From JAZLEZ01 sp045615505 (GTDB lineage: Bacteria; Spirochaetota; Spirochaetia; Sphaerochaetales; Sphaerochaetaceae): a DNA stretch of 11,467 bases. The translations under genes and the position numbers were made by a program. Shown here in pieces: positions 7,659 through 11,467 of the stretch (within the stretch, counting starts at the first letter, position 1; every line of letters begins with the position of its first letter). The notes beneath the pieces are model-generated. The model ran no database searches. It worked only from the letters and a program-made list of their open reading frames with translations, and was not told the origin of the DNA. The stretch is from contig JAZLEZ010000058.1 in assembly GCA_045615505.1 (NCBI GenBank), positions 1-11,467 of the forward strand, written 5' to 3'.

Positions 7659-8151
7659 CAGTACTGTCAAATTTATCAGCAAAAGCCTTCACATCTGAGA
7701 GCTTTTGTTTTTTTTGTTCATTTGAAAATACTCCCCAAGTTCTGAGTTCGGCATTTACGGCTCTGTCAGATAATCTGCTTTTTATATCTTGTCTTGAATA
7801 CTGCCCTCCCCGATCATCAAGTACTGTACAGTTTTTTTCAAGAAGCCGTGAGGCAAGAGGAATATCATGAGTGACGCAAAGAGACCCTGATAAAGCATTT
7901 TCCACTATATAATCATCAGCCCTGTTTTCACCGCTTTCGACAATTATCATTTTTATCTGCGACTTCAATTGTTTATCATTTTTTTCTGTCCGTATTCTGT
8001 GAGTGTCTTCTGCAATGAACTGTTTGACATCAGGCAATGATCTGTCTGCAACAAAATAAGCAGCCGTATTCAAACGTACAGCTGCTTTAAGAATAATTGC
8101 TCTGAGATTTTTAGGTATTGAATCTGCATCTACCCAAATATCAAATTTCAA
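7633..8151 (-). CDS. YaiI/YqxD family protein (UPF0178, DUF188), TTG start
   Basis: This 172-residue protein belongs to the DUF188 family, widespread in bacteria but without a firmly assigned role; fold comparisons place it near PIN-like nucleases, which I note from memory. Family motifs: IWVDADSIP (5-13), FVADRS (33-38), VESGENRADDYIVENA (71-86), CVTHDIPLASRLLEKN (92-107) and VLDDRGGQYS (110-119). The usual DADACP reads DADSIP here, so the family cysteine is missing, while the aspartates are kept. The start codon is TTG (8151-8149); it overlaps the pfp stop as TTGA and has a well-placed GGAG (8163-8160), and the nearest upstream ATG is out of frame. It is the last gene of the asnA-pfp operon. 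The final 26 bases overlap the TRAP permease end. I see no strong terminator for it. Confidence 0.9.
   Translation of the reverse strand: MKFDIWVDADSIPKNLRAIILKAAVRLNTAAYFVADRSLPDVKQFIAEDTHRIRTEKNDKQLKSQIKMIIVESGENRADDYIVENALSGSLCVTHDIPLASRLLEKNCTVLDDRGGQYSRQDIKSRLSDRAVNAELRTWGVFSNEQKKQKLSDVKAFADKFDSTVNHLLKIS
7655..7670. repeat. Perfect 16-base palindrome at the convergent gene junction
   Basis: The sequence TTGACAGTACTGTCAA is its own reverse complement. It contains the last base of the AT-T codon and the TGA stop of the TRAP permease on one strand and codons 161-165 (F-D-S-T-V) of the YaiI-family gene on the other. As RNA it would form a 6-base-pair stem with a GUAC loop on either strand; no T-run follows directly, so it is not by itself a standard terminator. 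Confidence 0.75.
7680..7715 (+). terminator. Intrinsic terminator of the TAXI-TRAP operon
   Basis: CAAAAGC (7680-7686) pairs with GCTTTTG (7701-7707); after one mismatch the stem continues with TTCA/TGAG (7688-7691 with 7696-7699, one G-T pair) closing a 4-base loop. Eight T follow at once (7708-7715). This is a good plus-strand terminator 21 bases past the permease stop. It lies wholly inside the coding region of the convergent YaiI-family gene, where the T-run codes Lys residues. On the minus strand the A-run comes before the stem, so it should not stop that gene. Confidence 0.8.
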
Positions 8152-9806
8152 TTAGCATGCTCCAATTTAAGTGTTTTTGTACTCTGATCACATACCTCGG
8201 CAGGTCCGAAGTATTGGATTGCCCCCGGATATGTATAACAAGTGTTCTCTGCCCACTTGTCCCTGTTCCCGTTAAAATACTTAAAAGGATTGCCGTTCAA
8301 ATCAACAAGAGCTTTTTTTATTACAGGCTTTTTTTCTCCGTGTCGCTGTTCCATATTCATCATCATTGTAATAGGAATACCTCCTGCCTGCCATTTTTCT
8401 GCAGGTTCAGAAAGGTTTGTAACACTGGACAGATAGCCTGTTAAACCGGCTGAAAGCAACATGTAAGCATTATATCCGAGACTGTAACAGTAGTCGGCAT
8501 CAAAATTGGAAGGGAAAGCACAACGGCCCTCATAACCGAAGAAATGATGCTGAGTACTGAATTTACCATTGAATTTACCTTCTTTTTTAAGCTGAGCAAG
8601 ACGTTTTCGTACTGTTTCAATAAGAAGATTTTCTGTTTCTATCAAACTTACCTGTACATTTCCATGAGGATCACGGTCCAAAAGAAGTTGGGCTTCTATT
8701 GACTGAGGAAGACTGTTGAATACCTTTTTTGATGCATCTGTAAGCTTATCTTCGACAAAAGCAATTTTTGAAGGAGTTGATGACAATGCACCGAATTCTG
8801 CTTCATAGGTAGCAACAATATCGTTTATTTCTGAAATAAGTACCTTTAGAGAAGGAACAAATTCGATGAGACCTTCAGGAACAAGACATACACCGAAGTT
8901 GTTACCGTTTGCGGAACGCTTTGTAACAATATCAGCAATATAATTGGTGAGATCTTCAATACTCTGATTTTTTTTCTCTACTTCTTCACCGATAAGACAG
9001 ATATTCGGTTGTGTCTGAATAGCACACTCAAGTGCAATATGGCTTGCACTTCTACCCATAAGACGAATAAAGTGCCAGTATTTTCTTGCACTGTTGGCAT
9101 CTCTTTCAATATTTCCTATAAGTTCACTGTATGTCTTACAGGCAGTATCAAATCCGAAAGATGTTTCAATACTCTCGTTTTTTAAGTCTCCGTCAATCGT
9201 CTTAGGACATCCTACTACACAGATATTTTCGCCATGGGCTTTGAAATATTCTGCAAGAACTGCTGCATTCGTATTGGAATCATCTCCGCCGATAATGACA
9301 ATGGCATTGAGGTCATGTTTATGACACACTTTTGAACAGATTTCAAACTGTTCTTCGGTTTCAAGTTTTGTTCTGCCGCTTTGAATCATATCAAATCCGC
9401 CGGTATTTCTGTACTCATTTACCAATTCATCAGACATAAGTATATATCTGTCTTCAAGAATACCGCTGGGACCGCCGCAAAAACCATAAAGCCGGTTTGC
9501 TTTATTAGCCTTCATAAGTGCATCGTACAGTCCGCAGATTACATTATGACCGCCGGGAGCCTGACCACCGGAAAGTATGACACCGACATTGAATGTTTTG
9601 GATACATTTTCATTTGTACCTTTGACGAAACTTACTTTCTCAAGACCATATGTGTTAGGGAAAAGCTTCTTCAATTCTTCCCTGTCCGACTGAGACTGAG
9701 TCTTTTCTCCTTTGGACACCTCTATCTCCGAAATATTCTCTCTTAGAATTAAAGGCAATTTCGGATTGTACTGGTATCTGGCAATCTGCAATGATGATTT
9801 TTCCAT
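8148..9806 (-). CDS. pfp: Pyrophosphate-dependent 6-phosphofructokinase (long, beta-subunit type)
   Basis: The enzyme phosphorylates fructose 6-phosphate to fructose 1,6-bisphosphate with pyrophosphate instead of ATP, reversibly, in glycolysis and gluconeogenesis. At 552 residues it is the long form known from plants (beta subunit) and from spirochaetes, not the ~320-residue ATP enzyme. Motifs: GVILSGGQAPGGHN (75-88) at the phosphate loop, GFCGGPSGILEDRY (108-121), IIGGDDSNTNAA (171-182), CPKTIDGDLKN (200-210) with the catalytic aspartates, and RLMGRSASHIALE (248-260). The second aspartate of GGDD and the lysine of PKTIDGD are the residues that mark PPi use. Later come GEEVEKK and GYEGRCAFPSNFD, typical of the long form. 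AGAGG lies just before the ATG (5-base spacer) and overlaps the asnA stop; the gap from asnA is 9 bases. Its stop overlaps the next gene's TTG start. Confidence 0.96.
   Translation of the reverse strand: MEKSSLQIARYQYNPKLPLILRENISEIEVSKGEKTQSQSDREELKKLFPNTYGLEKVSFVKGTNENVSKTFNVGVILSGGQAPGGHNVICGLYDALMKANKANRLYGFCGGPSGILEDRYILMSDELVNEYRNTGGFDMIQSGRTKLETEEQFEICSKVCHKHDLNAIVIIGGDDSNTNAAVLAEYFKAHGENICVVGCPKTIDGDLKNESIETSFGFDTACKTYSELIGNIERDANSARKYWHFIRLMGRSASHIALECAIQTQPNICLIGEEVEKKNQSIEDLTNYIADIVTKRSANGNNFGVCLVPEGLIEFVPSLKVLISEINDIVATYEAEFGALSSTPSKIAFVEDKLTDASKKVFNSLPQSIEAQLLLDRDPHGNVQVSLIETENLLIETVRKRLAQLKKEGKFNGKFSTQHHFFGYEGRCAFPSNFDADYCYSLGYNAYMLLSAGLTGYLSSVTNLSEPAEKWQAGGIPITMMMNMEQRHGEKKPVIKKALVDLNGNPFKYFNGNRDKWAENTCYTYPGAIQYFGPAEVCDQSTKTLKLEHAN
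8149..8163 (-). promoter_or_regulatory. Ribosome binding site and TTG start of the YaiI-family gene
   Basis: On the minus strand GGAG (8163-8160) is followed by eight bases and then TTG (8151-8149). The site is inside the last codons of pfp, whose TGA stop (8150-8148) shares two bases with the TTG, the arrangement expected for translational coupling. Confidence 0.75.
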
Positions 9807-9815
9807 TTTTTCCTC

Positions 9816-10823
9816 TTACATTAAAATTATATTGTTTTCAGAAGCAATTTTCTTATCTTCCTCAGGCCAAACCGATGACTGAACTTCTCCGACATGTGCT
9901 TTATGAAGCAGCAGCATACACAATCTGCTCTGGCCTATTCCTCCGCCTATTGTCTGAGGGTATTCTCCGTTCAGAAGCCTTTTGTGCCAGTAAAGTTCTT
10001 TTCTTTCTTCTTTTCCGCTTTCCTTAAGTTGTGAAATGAGTACTTCTTTGTTTACTCTTATTCCCATTGACGAAAGTTCAAGCGAATCTTTTCTGACAGT
10101 GTCCCAGACAATTAAATCTCCGTTAAGGTTCCAATCGTCATAATCAGGAGCTCTCATGCCGTGTTTGACTCCGTCTGAAAGCTTATGGCCTATTCCGATA
10201 ACAAAAATTGCACCGTATTTTTCAGCCGCAGTGTTTTCCCTTTCCTCAGGAGTCATTTCAGGATATGTATCACACAGCTCCTGAGATGTAATGAAAGTTA
10301 CTTTTTCCGGTAATGTCGGAATACATACAGGATAGTTTTCATAAACCAGGAATTCCGTTCTCTTTATGGCCTGATATATTTTTTTTACAACCTTTTTAAG
10401 AAAATCAGCATTTCTGTCTTTTTCACCTATTACAGCTTCCCAATCCCACTGATCAACATAAATTGAATGTTTATTATCTATATCGTCATCAGGTCTGATG
10501 GCATTCATATCAGTATAAAGCCCCGTACCTTTTGCATACCCGTGATCTGCAAGTACCATCCTTTTCCATTTTGCAAGAGACTGAACAATTTCCATCTTCT
10601 GATTGTTCATATTTCCGACTTCAAATCTTACAGGTCTTTCAACGCCGCTCAAATCATCGTTAATACCGCTTCCGACAGGCACAAAAAGTGTTGAGGTTAC
10701 TCTGGAAAGTTTAAGTTCTGAAGACAGTTCCCTTTCAAATGTATCTTTGACAAATTTGATTGCTCTTTCAGTCAGTTTCTGATCAAGCAACATTTTATAT
10801 CCCCTCGGTACTGTAATACTCAT
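9816..10823 (-). CDS. asnA: Aspartate-ammonia ligase (asparagine synthetase A)
   Basis: The enzyme makes asparagine from aspartate, ammonia and ATP, releasing AMP and pyrophosphate; it resembles class II aminoacyl-tRNA synthetase cores. From the ATG at 10823 it has 335 residues, close to the E. coli protein (330). Motifs: DDLSGVERPV (57-66), QSLAKWKR (81-88), GLYTDMNAIRPDDD (101-114), HSIYVDQWDWE (119-129), GIGHKLSDG (210-218), RAPDYDDW (224-231), NGDLIVWD (234-241), ELSSMGIRV (249-257) and QTIGGGIGQSRL (290-301). The loop between DYDDW and NGD is shorter than in E. coli. The open frame runs back to 10886, but that stretch covers the promoter and codes no family sequence; a GAGG at 10833-10830 sits 6 bases before the chosen ATG. 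First gene of the asnA-pfp operon. Confidence 0.96.
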   Translation of the reverse strand: MSITVPRGYKMLLDQKLTERAIKFVKDTFERELSSELKLSRVTSTLFVPVGSGINDDLSGVERPVRFEVGNMNNQKMEIVQSLAKWKRMVLADHGYAKGTGLYTDMNAIRPDDDIDNKHSIYVDQWDWEAVIGEKDRNADFLKKVVKKIYQAIKRTEFLVYENYPVCIPTLPEKVTFITSQELCDTYPEMTPEERENTAAEKYGAIFVIGIGHKLSDGVKHGMRAPDYDDWNLNGDLIVWDTVRKDSLELSSMGIRVNKEVLISQLKESGKEERKELYWHKRLLNGEYPQTIGGGIGQSRLCMLLLHKAHVGEVQSSVWPEEDKKIASENNIILM

Positions 10824-10833
10824 TCTTTTCCTC
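10821..10833 (-). promoter_or_regulatory. Ribosome binding site that sets the asnA start
   Basis: On the minus strand GAGG (10833-10830), six bases, ATG (10823-10821). An in-frame ATG four codons upstream (10835-10833) overlaps this site and so is unlikely to be used. Confidence 0.75.
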
Positions 10834-10839
10834 ATATAT

Positions 10840-10869
10840 TTGAAACCATTATAGTAATTATGATAGAAT
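10840..10869 (+). promoter_or_regulatory. Candidate promoter of the LUD-domain gene
   Basis: TTGAAA (10840-10845, five of six) and TAGAAT (10864-10869, five of six) are 18 bases apart. Transcription would start near 10876, just before the GAGG site at 10878-10881. It overlaps the asnA promoter on the other strand almost completely. Confidence 0.5.
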
Positions 10870-10876
10870 TTGGCAA
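10848..10876 (-). promoter_or_regulatory. Promoter of the asnA operon
   Basis: On the minus strand the -35 element is TTGCCA (10876-10871, five of six), then a 17-base spacer, then a perfect TATAAT (10853-10848). Transcription would start near 10841, leaving a leader of about 18 bases with the GAGG site. This is the best promoter match in the window. Confidence 0.7.
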
Positions 10877-10888
10877 AGAGGTACAAAG

Positions 10889-11467
10889 ATGGAATGTAAT
10901 AAAAATAAAGTTATAAATACACGGATTTCAAAAACAATTGAAAACCTTAAAAAAAACAATATGAACGCAGTATATGTTCCCACAAAAGTTGAAGCATTGG
11001 CCTTGCTGAAAACGCTTTTGAAAGGAGGAGAAACAATAGCTGTAGGCGGTTCTGTAACATTAAACGAAACCGGAGCTCTGGATTACATCAGAAACGGCAA
11101 ATTCAACTTCATAGACAGGTATGACAAAACAGCCTCGCGCGAAGAAATCCTGAAACGCCTTAAAGAAGGTCTTACTGCTGACACCTTTATTATGAGTACA
11201 AATGCAATTACAGAAGGCGGTTACCTGTACAATGTTGACGGAAGCGGGAACAGAGTGGCACCTTTGATTTACGGACCTGACCGGGTGATAATTCTGGCAG
11301 GATACAATAAAATCGTTCCTACCCTGAGAGATGCCGTGGAAAGAGTTAAAAACATGAGCGCACCTGCAAACTGCATCAGACTTGACTGTGACACATACTG
11401 TGAAAAAAACGGAAAATGCATCAGAAATATATGTGATGGAGATGAACTTATGGCAATTCCTGCAGGC
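10889..11467 (+). CDS. LUD-domain (lactate utilization, LutC/YkgG-like) protein, 3' end outside window
   Basis: The frame is open from the ATG at 10889 to the window edge (193 residues, no stop). It matches the LUD-domain (DUF162) family of small stand-alone proteins annotated as lactate utilization proteins, whose founding members belong to the LutABC system. Conserved features: IAVGGSVTLNETGALD (50-65), FIDRYD (74-79), FIMSTNAITEGGYLYNVDG (100-118), GNRVAPLIYGPDRVII (120-135) and AGYNKIVPTLRDAVERVK (137-154), then SAPANC and a cysteine-rich tail with Cys at 162, 167, 171, 177 and 182. The tail keeps the C-x5-C start (171, 177) but has C-x4-C next, where relatives I recall have an extra cysteine and a longer gap. 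Start supported by GAGG 7 bases upstream. No LutA or LutB partner is visible here; the precise function of the stand-alone form is not established. Confidence 0.88.
   Translation, partial: MECNKNKVINTRISKTIENLKKNNMNAVYVPTKVEALALLKTLLKGGETIAVGGSVTLNETGALDYIRNGKFNFIDRYDKTASREEILKRLKEGLTADTFIMSTNAITEGGYLYNVDGSGNRVAPLIYGPDRVIILAGYNKIVPTLRDAVERVKNMSAPANCIRLDCDTYCEKNGKCIRNICDGDELMAIPAG

Noticed and set aside
9381..9746. 121-codon open frame on the plus strand opposite pfp
   Set aside because: It lies wholly antisense to a strongly conserved enzyme, shows no recognisable motif and has no convincing ribosome binding site.
10824..10886. N-terminal extension of asnA (21 extra residues from 10886)
   Set aside because: The stretch covers the best promoter in the window and has no family similarity; the ATG at 10823 has a good GAGG site and gives the normal AsnA length.

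Overview
The window looks like ordinary chromosomal DNA of a low-GC spirochaete, most likely a gut or host-associated Treponema. Three things point that way: a stand-alone 62-kDa beta-type pyrophosphate-dependent phosphofructokinase, a type III glutamine synthetase, and a fused TAXI-type TRAP permease with a lipoprotein binding protein. The genus is an inference from gene content; no rRNA or other marker is present. I see no mobile element, CRISPR array, tRNA or broken gene.

Layout. (1) 74-2286, plus strand: a compact polar amino-acid ABC importer (binding protein, permease, ATPase) behind a TATAAT-containing leader. (2) 2292-4376, minus strand: type III glutamine synthetase (glnN), tail-to-tail with the importer with only 5 bases between stop codons. 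(3) 4389-4629: AT-rich divergent intergenic region. (4) 4630-7658, plus strand: TAXI-type TRAP transporter (binding lipoprotein plus fused permease), ending at a strong intrinsic terminator at 7680-7715 that lies inside the next, oppositely oriented gene. (5) 10823-7633, minus strand: an operon of asnA, pfp and a YaiI/YqxD-family gene, tightly packed (9-base gap, then a 4-base TTGA overlap). (6) 10889 onward, plus strand: a LUD-domain protein running off the window, divergent from asnA with overlapping promoters.

How the genes fit together. There is a nitrogen theme: uptake of an amino acid (ABC), ammonia assimilation into glutamine (GlnN) and asparagine (AsnA), and a TAXI transporter whose family includes glutamate/glutamine-type ligands. 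AsnA releases pyrophosphate and the next gene encodes an enzyme that spends pyrophosphate in glycolysis, so the asnA-pfp pair may recycle PPi. This is the most interesting biological idea here, though it is an inference.

Three gene starts are better placed than a longest-ORF reading would give: glnN starts at 4376 (not 4388), asnA at 10823 (not 10886), and the YaiI-family gene uses a TTG start at 8151. I did not find a clearly novel multi-gene system.
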